NCBI GenBank assembly: GCA_000154345.1
Contig: DS480350.1
Span: 186,001 to 250,000 of the forward strand
Direction of reading: 5' to 3'
DNA: 64,000 nucleotides
Source: [Clostridium] leptum DSM 753
GTDB taxonomy: Bacteria; Bacillota; Clostridia; Oscillospirales; Acutalibacteraceae
Of the stretch, positions 8,457 through 15,433 are shown piece by piece. How positions within the stretch are numbered: position 1 is the first letter of the stretch; each line of letters starts with the position of its first letter. A program made the translations under genes and the position numbers. The notes under the pieces are model-generated. The model saw nothing but the letters and a program-made list of their open reading frames with translations, made no database searches and was not told the origin of the DNA.

Positions 8457-11400
8457 TTACGATGCCAGCAGGTCAAAAATGCTGAGTTGGCCTGTATCGT
8501 CGGATTTTCCGATGGGTTTTCTTTCTGATGTTTGAAATTGTTTGATAAAGGTAAGCAGCGCCGGGTTTGGCTTGGCCTCCGGTTTTTCCGACGGCGGCGC
8601 TGAAGGTTTGGGAGCCGCCTTTTGCGGCTGCCCCGCTTTCTCCTGCCGGTTTCCGTGGATTGCCATTTTTCGGAAGGATTCCGCCAGTTCACCGACATTT
8701 TCTTTCAGGCCCGACACCAGTTCCCTTGCAAGCTGCATGGTCATATCCTCGCAGGACGACATGGCGGCGAGGCCCTCTTCTGAAACGTTGCCTTCGATCA
8801 CCGTTGCGGCGCTGAGTTTCGACGCCATCAGCCGCAGAGCGCGCTGCTGCATGGTGTCCTGGTAATAGAACATATATACTTCTACCTTCGGCGCCGTCTG
8901 GTTGATCCGCCAGCTGCGCCGTGATGCCTGCCGGAAAATATACAGGTTGTAGGCGACGTTATAGAAAATAAGCGTGGTAAACGCATTCAAATCCAAGCCC
9001 GTTTCCACTAACATTGGATTGACGATCAGCACCTTGGTATCTTCCTGAATACGCTTGTCTACCCATGCTTCCCGTTTTGTCGTTGGAACCTTCTGATCCA
9101 GAACAGCCGTGCGGATTCCTCTTTCCGTCAGCAGCTTATGGAGCTTGCTTTGGGTATCGAGCCGCGTCCAGGCGGTGTAAATGATGACCCGTTCGCCGGA
9201 AGCGATTTTCCGATCCACCAGTTCCAAAACATCGTCGTCCTTCGGCTGTGTTTTGTCCGGGGAGCCGGTATCCTGGGGAATAATGAGGGCGTCCTTCTTA
9301 TCTTTTACCAGTGGGTTATACACCGGCTCATGGCCATACGGCTGATCCGGGTAGGCGGACAGCAGGTTCAGATAAGCCGACATGATACGGTTTCCAATTT
9401 GCGGAAACTCCCGGATGATGCGCTTGAATTCCTTTTCCAGCCGTTCATATTCCTCCCGCACCTGGTCCGGCATCTGGACCGGCAAGGGGATTTCTTCATA
9501 ATCCGGCAGTTCCTTTCCCATATCCGCCAGGGATAAAAACACGGCGTTTTCCATCAGGAACCGGGAATACACGATGGGGGAGATACCGGGCAGGCATCTT
9601 TCCCGAACTTTGCGTTTGGAGGCCTTGGAGGCGGCGTTGTACTCCGCCACATCCACCTCGTATACGTTTTCCATGACGCCGTACTGTTCGCAGAAACTGC
9701 GGGAGTTCCGGTATTCCTGGCCATCCAGCAGCATGAGATGGGATTTTAGCCGGAACAACAGGTAGAAAATGCCCTTGGCATAACCATTTACCAGTGTGGC
9801 CGTCATGCCGATAACCTTACCGGCAATCCCGGCAAGCTCCGCCATGGACTGCCCCTGTGCGCTTTCCCCGGAATACTGGTGGAGTTCGTCTACGATCAGC
9901 GCGTCGATCCGCCGTATCCTTTTTTTGATGTAAGAAGATAAAGGATAGCGGTCATACGCGCCGCGGGCGGGGAATACGCCCTGGGGGTTGTTTAACACCT
10001 CTTCAATTTTGGCGGTATGCTCCTTGCTTTTGCACGACACCAGCGCCTGGTTGGGAAAACGGCGGTGGACATAGCCATACCCACCGATCCGCACCCATTC
10101 GTTCCGTTCTGGAGCGAGATCGTTCGGATTGAGCATCTCCCACAGCGGTTCGCCGCAAAACTGGCATTTGTGGTTTTTACTGTTCTCGTTCCGAAAAAAG
10201 CCTGCGTCGGCATTTACTCGGTAGGAAGAAGAGCCGTCGAAAACGCTCATCTCCTGCACGCCGCCGCACACCGGGCAGGTAAAGCCTTTTTTCAGCCGGT
10301 TCCAGCTGACGGCGGGCTTCAGCATATATCCGTTGCGGGCGGTTTCTTTGGATAGGATACAGTACACCGTTTTGTTTTCCTGCCGGTACACTTCATACAG
10401 GCGGTCAACGTCGGACATGCTTTGAACGTGCTGTGCAAAGCAGCCAGGGATCGTTTCATGCAGTTCCCGTACCCATTTCCCCGCGATATGGGAAGGGCAG
10501 ATCACTACGTTAAACGCTTTTCGGTTTGTCCGGCGCTTCGGGCTGCTGTGCTGGTACGCATACAGAGCCGCGCTGCCGATCTTGGTTTTTCCAGTACCGC
10601 ATTCCGCCACAAGGAGAACCAGTTTGCTTCGTTCCAGCTGCTGGCGCAGCGCCTCCGCGGCGCCAAGCTGGGCGTCGAACAGCGAATAGCCGGTGTGATT
10701 CGCAACGTACTGATTGACTTCACGCAGCTTATCCGAAACAGGCTGTTCCCCGGGGTGATACACCGGCGGGAAGCATTTCTTGATCCGGTCGGCGATTTTG
10801 CCGCTGAATTGCTTCAGGTACTGCGTGAAGGAACGGATATCCGAAAAGACGTCCTCCGCATTGGGATCGGCTCCCGGAATGGCAATCCTTCCGCTTTTCA
10901 GCCCGTCCTCCAATACGGCGGCAATTTCATTCTCCTCGCTGGACACGTTCATATGCCAGCCCTCGAATTTCCGTCCGATGCAGCAGACCCGAAGCGGGGA
11001 CAGCAGCTCCCGGTTTTTGAGTTCTGATATAAAGTAGTCCTTGAATTCCGGGATCAGCGGGATCGCCAGCTTCCGGTCGAGCTCGGCAAAGAGCTCCTCA
11101 TCGTTCCGGCAGAAAAAATACAGGCTGCGTTTCAGTTTTACGGTTTCCTTTTCGCTCTTTTCATTTTCATCGCCGTTTCCAACGCTCAGGGATTGCAGGG
11201 AATCATCCCGCAGGCAGTGCATCGCCTCCGCATATACGCCGTCGTGTGTAATTTTGCGATCGAAGCCGCGCCTGCCTTTGGAGTGGACGCTGATGGTTTC
11301 TCTTGCTCCGGTAAGTTCCAGTTCACAGCCGCCGAGAATAGCGTCGCTCATGGCCTGCACTGTTTCCGGATAACCGCCAAGCCGGATGGCGATGATGGAA

Positions 11401-11501
11401 TGGTTCTTATCGAATATCACTAGGTCGGAATAGTTTGTAAGACCAATCTTTTCCTTATCGCTTTTGAATGATACTCGAATCAGGGGTGGGGTTGTTGCCA
11501 C
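8457..11501 (-). CDS. SF2 helicase with internal zinc ribbon
   Basis: 1014 residues. A unique N-terminal region of about 270 residues precedes the helicase core. The core has Walker A AECGTGKTK (about 299-307), motif Ia NVVICPSHIAGKWVREL, a DEAH-type Walker B DELH (about 538-541), motif III GMTATL, and a C-terminal helicase domain with RVIIYTAW, LIVNPMLVETGLDL and the motif VI-like RQASRRSWRINQ. A zinc ribbon formed by CPVC (about 409) and CQFC (about 446) is inserted between the RecA lobes. The extreme C-terminus is Pro/Lys-rich. This is the SNF2-like ATP-dependent translocase type seen on clostridial conjugative elements. The start is a GTG with a weakly placed AAAGGA. It is the first gene of the operon that runs down to 2,146. 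Confidence 0.88.
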   Translation of the reverse strand: MATTPPLIRVSFKSDKEKIGLTNYSDLVIFDKNHSIIAIRLGGYPETVQAMSDAILGGCELELTGARETISVHSKGRRGFDRKITHDGVYAEAMHCLRDDSLQSLSVGNGDENEKSEKETVKLKRSLYFFCRNDEELFAELDRKLAIPLIPEFKDYFISELKNRELLSPLRVCCIGRKFEGWHMNVSSEENEIAAVLEDGLKSGRIAIPGADPNAEDVFSDIRSFTQYLKQFSGKIADRIKKCFPPVYHPGEQPVSDKLREVNQYVANHTGYSLFDAQLGAAEALRQQLERSKLVLLVAECGTGKTKIGSAALYAYQHSSPKRRTNRKAFNVVICPSHIAGKWVRELHETIPGCFAQHVQSMSDVDRLYEVYRQENKTVYCILSKETARNGYMLKPAVSWNRLKKGFTCPVCGGVQEMSVFDGSSSYRVNADAGFFRNENSKNHKCQFCGEPLWEMLNPNDLAPERNEWVRIGGYGYVHRRFPNQALVSCKSKEHTAKIEEVLNNPQGVFPARGAYDRYPLSSYIKKRIRRIDALIVDELHQYSGESAQGQSMAELAGIAGKVIGMTATLVNGYAKGIFYLLFRLKSHLMLLDGQEYRNSRSFCEQYGVMENVYEVDVAEYNAASKASKRKVRERCLPGISPIVYSRFLMENAVFLSLADMGKELPDYEEIPLPVQMPDQVREEYERLEKEFKRIIREFPQIGNRIMSAYLNLLSAYPDQPYGHEPVYNPLVKDKKDALIIPQDTGSPDKTQPKDDDVLELVDRKIASGERVIIYTAWTRLDTQSKLHKLLTERGIRTAVLDQKVPTTKREAWVDKRIQEDTKVLIVNPMLVETGLDLNAFTTLIFYNVAYNLYIFRQASRRSWRINQTAPKVEVYMFYYQDTMQQRALRLMASKLSAATVIEGNVSEEGLAAMSSCEDMTMQLARELVSGLKENVGELAESFRKMAIHGNRQEKAGQPQKAAPKPSAPPSEKPEAKPNPALLTFIKQFQTSERKPIGKSDDTGQLSIFDLLAS

Positions 11502-11545
11502 TGTTTACATCAGTCCTTTCGTGATTTAGGATATCTATAGAAAAC

Positions 11546-11587
11546 AAAAAAGCCGTGTCACTCCCTTAGGAGCTGACGCGGCTTTTT
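11546..11587. terminator. Hairpin with A/T tails upstream of the helicase gene
   Basis: AAAAAGCCGTGTCA and TGACGCGGCTTTTT pair with one G-U. On the minus strand the hairpin precedes the helicase start by about 45 bases, so it could be a leader attenuator for the operon. On the plus strand it lies outside any gene. Confidence 0.65.
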
Positions 11588-11667
11588 ATGTCCGTTGGAT
11601 TTTTAACTTTTATATTTTAATTTTTTAAAGCTGGAATTCCTTATGAAAAGAAATTCTAACCTAATTA

Positions 11668-11774
11668 CTCATACCAAAGCTCATACCAAGCAGTTACCTC
11701 AGACCTAGATATATATTATATATACAATATATGGTTATGTTTGTCAACAGATATTCTATTTATTGTGGTATGAG
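11668..11774. repeat. Iterated CTCATACC motif (two direct, one inverted)
   Basis: CTCATACCAA occurs at 11668-11677 and 11680-11689, 12 bp apart, and GGTATGAG (its inverse) lies at 11767-11774. The copies flank a very AT-rich stretch (11,710-11,760) between the minus-strand operon and the plus-strand leader. This is the expected position of operators for a divergent promoter region. One of the element's XRE proteins is a possible ligand. The remainder of 11,588-11,810 has no gene that I can support. Confidence 0.5.
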
Positions 11775-11810
11775 ACGGGAAGAATACTTATATTGAGATA
11801 TTAGAAAATG

Positions 11811-11816
11811 TATAAT
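11811..11816 (+). promoter_or_regulatory. -10 box (TATAAT) of the leader transcript
   Basis: A consensus TATAAT lies 33 bases before the leader-peptide ATG. There is no good -35 at 16-18 bp, so the promoter may need an activator. Confidence 0.5.
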
Positions 11817-11848
11817 AAAGGTGAGTAAAAGAAAAGAGGGTGATTCAG

Positions 11849-11917
11849 ATGGAAAGCATGAAATCTATAACTTTAAATCGAAATCTGAGGTGGGAAAGTA
11901 TGGGATCAATTATATAG
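11849..11917 (+). CDS. Leader peptide (22 aa) of a transcription attenuator
   Basis: A short frame starting MESMKSITLNRNL and ending GSII, preceded by AGAGGG at good spacing. It ends 17 bases before a strong terminator hairpin. Its codons 16-19 overlap the sequence AAAGTATGGG (11895-11904), which is an exact complement of part of the terminator loop (11947-11956). Translation or ribosome stalling here should therefore decide which RNA structure forms. Tn916-family elements use the same type of attenuated leader ahead of regulated genes, but I do not recognise this peptide. Confidence 0.6.
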   Translation: MESMKSITLNRNLRWESMGSII

Positions 11918-11934
11918 CTCTTTCTGTAATTTAG

Positions 11935-11975
11935 AAGGAGATAGTGCCCATACTTTGGGCTCTATCTCCTTTTTT
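11935..11975 (+). terminator. Attenuator hairpin with competing antiterminator
   Basis: AAGGAGATAG and CTATCTCCTT form a 10-bp stem, with an inner GCCC/GGGC pair, followed by six T. The loop segment CCCATACTTT can pair instead with AAAGTATGGG in the leader peptide gene, and this would break the inner stem. Downstream genes at 12,174 and 12,604 are the likely regulated targets. Confidence 0.7.
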
Positions 11976-12001
11976 GTAATTTTTTTGTGAATTTTTTGTG
12001 A
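11970..12001 (+). repeat. Three 11-bp-spaced TTTTTTGTRA repeats
   Basis: TTTTTTGTAA (11970), TTTTTTGTGA (11981) and TTTTTTGTGA (11992) start exactly 11 bp apart, one helical turn, directly after the attenuator. They precede a possible promoter (TTGACT near 12,027) for the sigma-like gene. The first copy also serves as the T tract of the attenuator. Copies on one face of the helix suggest a cooperative protein-binding site. Apart from these repeats and the possible promoter, I see nothing else in 12,002-12,173. Confidence 0.5.
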
Positions 12002-12173
12002 ACAGGTTCGGGTTTTGAAAATTTTTTGACTTGTTACTTATATGAGGGGACAAAAACAAAGCGATGAAATTCTTTTTGAACGTGAGTTCTTAAAAACGCC
12101 GATAGCCGATAAGTTAAATTTCTATTAGATTTTACACTCGTTGTTCTTAGGAAAGGACAAAGGTGAGAAATAA

Positions 12174-12611
12174 ATGAGTAAAAAGTATTTTGCCATTGAT
12201 GATATCACCGACGACTTAATTCGGTACATAGACAGGTATCAAAGAAGAGTGATTATTAATACTAAAAGGAAATTTTACCGTAATAGTTCAAAGCCCCAAT
12301 CACGAGGCATCGTATTTATAGAGCTGGAAGAATGTACAGATAGCTTATGGTCTATTGACCCAGGGATAGAGCGATTGCTATGCGACTATATAGAAGTTAA
12401 GGGTGTAAAAATTCCAGTATTTAACACAAAACTGTCAGAAGCCTTGAACGAACTGACAGAAACCCAGAGGACTATTCTTTTACAAAATGTCATACTTAAA
12501 ATCCCATTGAATCAAATTGCAGATGAACTTGGAATCAGCACTCGTATGACTGAAAAACATAAGCACAATGCCATAATGTTTTTAAAAAGGAGGTTGATTC
12601 ACCATGAGTAG
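12174..12611 (+). CDS. Sigma-70 region 4-like regulator of the mobile element
   Basis: 145 residues. The C-terminal part (about 85-140) is a sigma region 4 HTH: LNELTETQRTILLQNVILKI, then the recognition helix ADELGISTRMTEKHKHNAI. The N-terminus is short and lacks sigma region 2, so this is a sigma-like activator of the kind encoded by Tn916 orf7-type genes, which switch on conjugation genes. AGGTGAGAAATAA precedes the ATG. The stop overlaps the start of the next gene by eight bases, meaning coupled translation. It is likely controlled by the attenuator at 11,849-11,975. Confidence 0.82.
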   Translation: MSKKYFAIDDITDDLIRYIDRYQRRVIINTKRKFYRNSSKPQSRGIVFIELEECTDSLWSIDPGIERLLCDYIEVKGVKIPVFNTKLSEALNELTETQRTILLQNVILKIPLNQIADELGISTRMTEKHKHNAIMFLKRRLIHHE

Positions 12612-12909
12612 ACACAATGAAAAAAAGAAGAATATAGTTCCACCTGCTGATATCATTCTGAATATGCTCAATGAAAAGCCTGGCGCTGATCTTGATTTAC
12701 TGGATTTCTATAAAGGATACATACGAAGGGCATCTATTGAACCAAGTTATTCAGAAGAAGGGTTTGATAAAGGGAAACATATCAATGAAGATTTGAGACA
12801 GGAAATCGAAATTGCCTTTCTAAAAGGTTTGGTGTCACTGCGGCATAACATATGCAAAAAAGGCAGTACCGTCCTTATTATTGTGCCGTCAAAAAGCTGG
12901 TTTGATTAA
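12604..12909 (+). CDS. Helix-turn-helix protein, Tn916 orf8-like
   Basis: 101 residues. The pattern ADLDLLDFYKGYIRRAS then DLRQEIEIAFLKGLVSLR resembles the small HTH proteins that follow the sigma-like gene in Tn916-family elements (Pfam HTH_16-like). It is translated together with the upstream sigma-like gene (8-base overlap). Just after the stop, CTAATGTA and TACATTAG form an 18-base palindrome at 12913-12930. It is a regulatory partner for element transfer genes by analogy only. Confidence 0.75.
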   Translation: MSRHNEKKKNIVPPADIILNMLNEKPGADLDLLDFYKGYIRRASIEPSYSEEGFDKGKHINEDLRQEIEIAFLKGLVSLRHNICKKGSTVLIIVPSKSWFD

Positions 12910-12986
12910 CATCTAATGTAAATACATTAGGTGCTATATAAAACTCCGTACCTTGACAAATATGCTTTTAGCATTATGGTAATGCA

Positions 12987-13106
12987 TCACGCAACAATCC
13001 GGGGAGCGGCGCTTTAAAAGCGATAATCCGTTGATTGCCCAACAACGGCTGCGATGATCCGGGATTATGAGACTTGCCGTATTGTGCTTGACGGCGCCGC
13101 TTTTTT
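12987..13106 (+). ncRNA. Candidate structured small RNA with its own promoter and terminator
   Basis: A promoter is visible: TTGACA 12953-12958, a 16-bp spacer, and TATGGT 12975-12980. The proposed RNA starts near 12,987. AGCGGCGC (13005-13012) pairs exactly with GCGCCGCT (13094-13101), which runs directly into six T, an intrinsic terminator. Inside lie a CCGTTG/CAACGG hairpin (13028-13048) and an ATAAT/ATTAT pairing (13023-13068). No reading frame with a ribosome site is present. A further GCATCGG/CCGATGC hairpin follows at 13113-13136. The region is GC-richer than its neighbours. I do not recognise the RNA family. Its position between orf8-like and xis-like genes suggests a role in element control. 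Confidence 0.5.
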
Positions 13107-13262
13107 GTGGCCGCATCGGCCTTGCATAACCGATGCGATGCGGTTTAACTTTGTGCAATCATTGCATAAAGTAGCATGGGTCAGCCGGCGTGATGTATCC
13201 CTTCGCGGATGGGACCGAAAAAATCCGCTTGTGCAAAAGTGAAAAAAGGAGTTTGATAATCA

Positions 13263-13514
13263 ATGGAACATACGGTAGACGAAATCAGAGAAATTATTGG
13301 TTCAGACTCTGAGATGGCTAAAAAAATAAACTCCATGCCCTACAATTTACAGTTGGAAGATCTGATGGGCTTCTTTAATTTTTGCGAGTCAACTACTCGA
13401 AAATTAACACACCAGCCAGGCTTTCCGTATATGAAGACTGGAATTTCAAAGATTCTTATTCCGCGCCCGCTGTTTTTGGAGTGGTATTATACCCATTGTT
13501 TTTACCGAAAGTGA
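13263..13514 (+). CDS. Excisionase-like small DNA-binding protein
   Basis: 83 residues, preceded by AAAGGAG. The segment LEDLMGFFNFCESTTRKLTHQPGFP through SKILIPRPLFLEWY matches the winged-helix pattern of small excisionases, which bend DNA to direct the integrase towards excision. It lies 142 bases upstream of the integrase gene, the usual xis-int order. Cysteines are not paired, so it is not a zinc protein. The name rests on size, HTH-like pattern and position. Confidence 0.7.
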   Translation: MEHTVDEIREIIGSDSEMAKKINSMPYNLQLEDLMGFFNFCESTTRKLTHQPGFPYMKTGISKILIPRPLFLEWYYTHCFYRK

Positions 13515-13527
13515 AGCAAAACGAAAT

Positions 13528-13555
13528 TTGACAAATTCAAATTTGGGGTTATTCT
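13528..13555 (+). promoter_or_regulatory. Promoter of the integrase gene
   Basis: TTGACA (13528-13533), a 16-bp spacer and TATTCT (13550-13555) lie about 100 bases before the integrase ATG. Confidence 0.55.
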
Positions 13556-13606
13556 ATTAAGCAGATAGGAAATTTGCACCTTGAAAACTAAATACCTGCT
13601 TAATAG
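13554..13606. repeat. 11-bp inverted repeat in the integrase leader
   Basis: CTATTAAGCAG (13554-13564) and its exact reverse complement CTGCTTAATAG (13596-13606) flank 31 bp. The left arm overlaps the -10 box. It could be an operator, an RNA hairpin in the int leader, or integrase/excisionase arm sites. Confidence 0.5.
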
Positions 13607-13656
13607 ATATTCCGCATTGCTTCAATAAACAAGATAATGAAAGGTTTGTTGAAGAA

Positions 13657-14895
13657 ATGAAAACGACAAAAACAAAAGCAAAGCCTTCAGCTAACAAAAC
13701 CAAAAGATCCAGAAACGGCACCGGCCACGTTCGATTGCGCGCTGACGGGCGCTGGGAAGGGCAGTATTATTTTGAGGGAGAGCGCAAAAGCTGTTACGGC
13801 CAAACGGAAGAAGAATGTCAGGGGAAACTGAATGTTGTGTTAGGCAAGATTTATCGCGGAACTTATGTGGACGGCAGTATGATGCCTTTTTACACATATA
13901 TGCATTTCTGGCATGAGAAATATATTCTTGTGAGGCCGGCGACGCATACGAATTATGAGACATATATTGAAAAGCACATCTATCATTCTAAGCTTGGCAG
14001 CATCCCTCTTAAAAAATTGTGCCTGGAAGATTTTATTGATTTTTTCCGTGAAAAGGAGCTTTCCGGAAGGCTGGACAAGAAGCCGGGCGGCCTTGCGCCA
14101 AAGACGCTGCGCAATATGCGCAATATGATGTCGGAAGCCTTGGCCCATGCTGTAAACCGTCTTCAGTGGCTGGATCGCAATCCCATAGAGGGCCTGAAAA
14201 CACCTAAAGTCTCTCCACCTCAAATTCAAGTGTACAGCAAATCCCATCAAACCTGTATCGAACAGGCTGCCTTGTACCATGAAGACAAAAATGCGCTTAT
14301 GGTACTGATTGACCTGTATACAGGCTTACGCATCGGGGAACTGTGCGGTCTTAGCTGGATTGATTTTGGCCCGGGAAAGGAATATTTTAAGATTCGGCGT
14401 ATCTTAGAGAGATTGTCGAAAAAATGGGCGGAGAATAGAAGTGAGTATCAAAGAATCTTTATGGTTGGAGGTAAAGAGGAGGGGGCCACTGCTTTATATC
14501 TTGGCCCTCCAAAAACGGAAAGCGGAAAACGAGTGGTGTATACGAACGATCAGGCGGTATTAGGCTTTAATCGGATAGAGACTTATCAGAAAAAGATGGG
14601 TTTTTACCGGCCGGATGGATTTGTGTTTGTCAACCAGAATGGAAATCCCTACGAGCCCAGAGCCTATAACAAGCTGTATCGTGACGTACTCCAGAGAGCT
14701 GGTGTGGATTATAGAAAGTTTCACACGCTCCGGCATACTTTCGCCACGCGGGCTTTTGAGTTGGCTTTTGATATTCCTACTTTGGCAGAAATTTTGGGAC
14801 ATGCTCAAAAGACGACTACGGAAAATATGTACGGCCATTCGTTGGATGACACAAAGAAAAGTGCTATGGCTCGCTTCAATCGCAGCGCCGGGTAA
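13657..14895 (+). CDS. int: Tyrosine recombinase / integrase of the mobile element
   Basis: 412 residues. The basic N-terminus is followed by an AP2-like arm-binding domain (RSRNGTGHVRLRADGRWEGQ, about 18-60), a SAM-like core-binding domain (about 80-190) and the catalytic domain. Catalytic residues are visible: Arg in TGLRIGELCGL, His and Arg in HTLRHTFATR, His in LGHAQ, and the nucleophile Tyr in TENMYGH. This is the Int-Tn916/lambda class that integrates and excises circular elements. It ends the element's gene set, about 240 bases from a tRNA 3' end. The ATG is preceded by a weak GAAAGG at 13,639. Confidence 0.95.
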   Translation: MKTTKTKAKPSANKTKRSRNGTGHVRLRADGRWEGQYYFEGERKSCYGQTEEECQGKLNVVLGKIYRGTYVDGSMMPFYTYMHFWHEKYILVRPATHTNYETYIEKHIYHSKLGSIPLKKLCLEDFIDFFREKELSGRLDKKPGGLAPKTLRNMRNMMSEALAHAVNRLQWLDRNPIEGLKTPKVSPPQIQVYSKSHQTCIEQAALYHEDKNALMVLIDLYTGLRIGELCGLSWIDFGPGKEYFKIRRILERLSKKWAENRSEYQRIFMVGGKEEGATALYLGPPKTESGKRVVYTNDQAVLGFNRIETYQKKMGFYRPDGFVFVNQNGNPYEPRAYNKLYRDVLQRAGVDYRKFHTLRHTFATRAFELAFDIPTLAEILGHAQKTTTENMYGHSLDDTKKSAMARFNRSAG

Positions 14896-14929
14896 GGAAT
14901 ATTCGGCATAGTAAGGAGGAGACAGAATA

Positions 14930-14994
14930 TGAGTGAATCTTGACAATAGCGGTCAGAATAGCGGTCAAATTCTTGAAAATGACGGCTGGGAATA
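14930..14994 (+). pseudogene. Possible frameshifted micro-ORF after int
   Basis: AAGGAGG and an ATG at 14930 open a frame that stops after four codons. One frame over, the same stretch reads DNSGQNSGQILENDGWE up to TAA at 14994. Removing one T near 14,940 would join them into a 21-residue peptide. AATAGCGGTCA is present twice (14945-14955 and 14957-14967), giving the NSGQ repeat. The alternative is that the repeats are integrase arm sites near the element end. Confidence 0.3.
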
Positions 14995-14999
14995 AAAAA

Positions 15000-15040
15000 G
15001 CAAGCCGTGTCAGAATGAATTATCATCCAACACGGCTTGC
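15000..15040. terminator. Hairpin near the element end
   Basis: GCAAGCCGTGT and ACACGGCTTGC form an 11-bp perfect stem. Six T follow on the minus strand only, so it works best as a terminator for minus-strand transcripts coming from the tRNA side. Confidence 0.65.
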
Positions 15041-15107
15041 AAAATGCATAAATTATGAAAGGAGGAGGATTCACGGAGAATTGTAGGACGCAAATAAAAT
15101 AAGGAAA

Positions 15108-15132
15108 CCCGCAAAGCAAGCAGCTATGCGGG
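15108..15132 (-). terminator. Terminator of the first tRNA-fMet
   Basis: CCCGCA/TGCGGG hairpin directly after the tRNA 3' end, followed on the minus strand by TTTCCTTATTTT. Confidence 0.6.
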
Positions 15133-15137
15133 CCGAG

Positions 15138-15213
15138 TGGTTGCGGGGGTAGGATTTGAACCTACGGCCTTTGGGTTATGAGCCCAACGAGCTACCAACT
15201 GCTCCACCCCGCG
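15138..15213 (-). tRNA. tRNA-fMet (CAT)
   Basis: A 76-base cloverleaf with encoded CCA (15138-15140) and anticodon CAT. The initiator features are present: C1 faces A72 (unpaired), and the anticodon stem ends in GGG/CCC. The T arm is GTAGGTTCAAATCCTAC. Its 3' end faces the integrase gene, so it is a candidate integration target. The left att copy would lie outside the window. Confidence 0.95.
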
Positions 15214-15239
15214 ATATGGGAAGAATATGAAAACAAAAA

Positions 15240-15267
15240 CGGAGAATCCTGCAAACAGGACTCTCCG
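15240..15267 (-). terminator. Terminator between the two tRNA genes
   Basis: CGGAGA-x-TCCTG and CAGGA-x-TCTCCG pair with one mismatch. On the minus strand the hairpin is followed by TTTTTG. Confidence 0.65.
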
Positions 15268-15272
15268 CAACA

Positions 15273-15349
<77 letters not shown>

Positions 15350-15433
15350 ATTTATAGCCCCATTTTTGGGTGCTATAATAGTATACTCTATTGTCAGAAA
15401 AAAATCAAGGCTTTTTTTTAATTTAAACTGTTT

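Noticed and set aside
11535..11590. Hairpin with A/T tails considered as an insertion sequence end
   Set aside because: Only one copy is seen, no transposase gene or target duplication is nearby, and the T tracts fit a transcription terminator better.
13054..13242. 62-codon plus-strand frame over the structured region upstream of the excisionase-like gene
   Set aside because: It has no ribosome site, crosses the ncRNA terminator and shows no family similarity.
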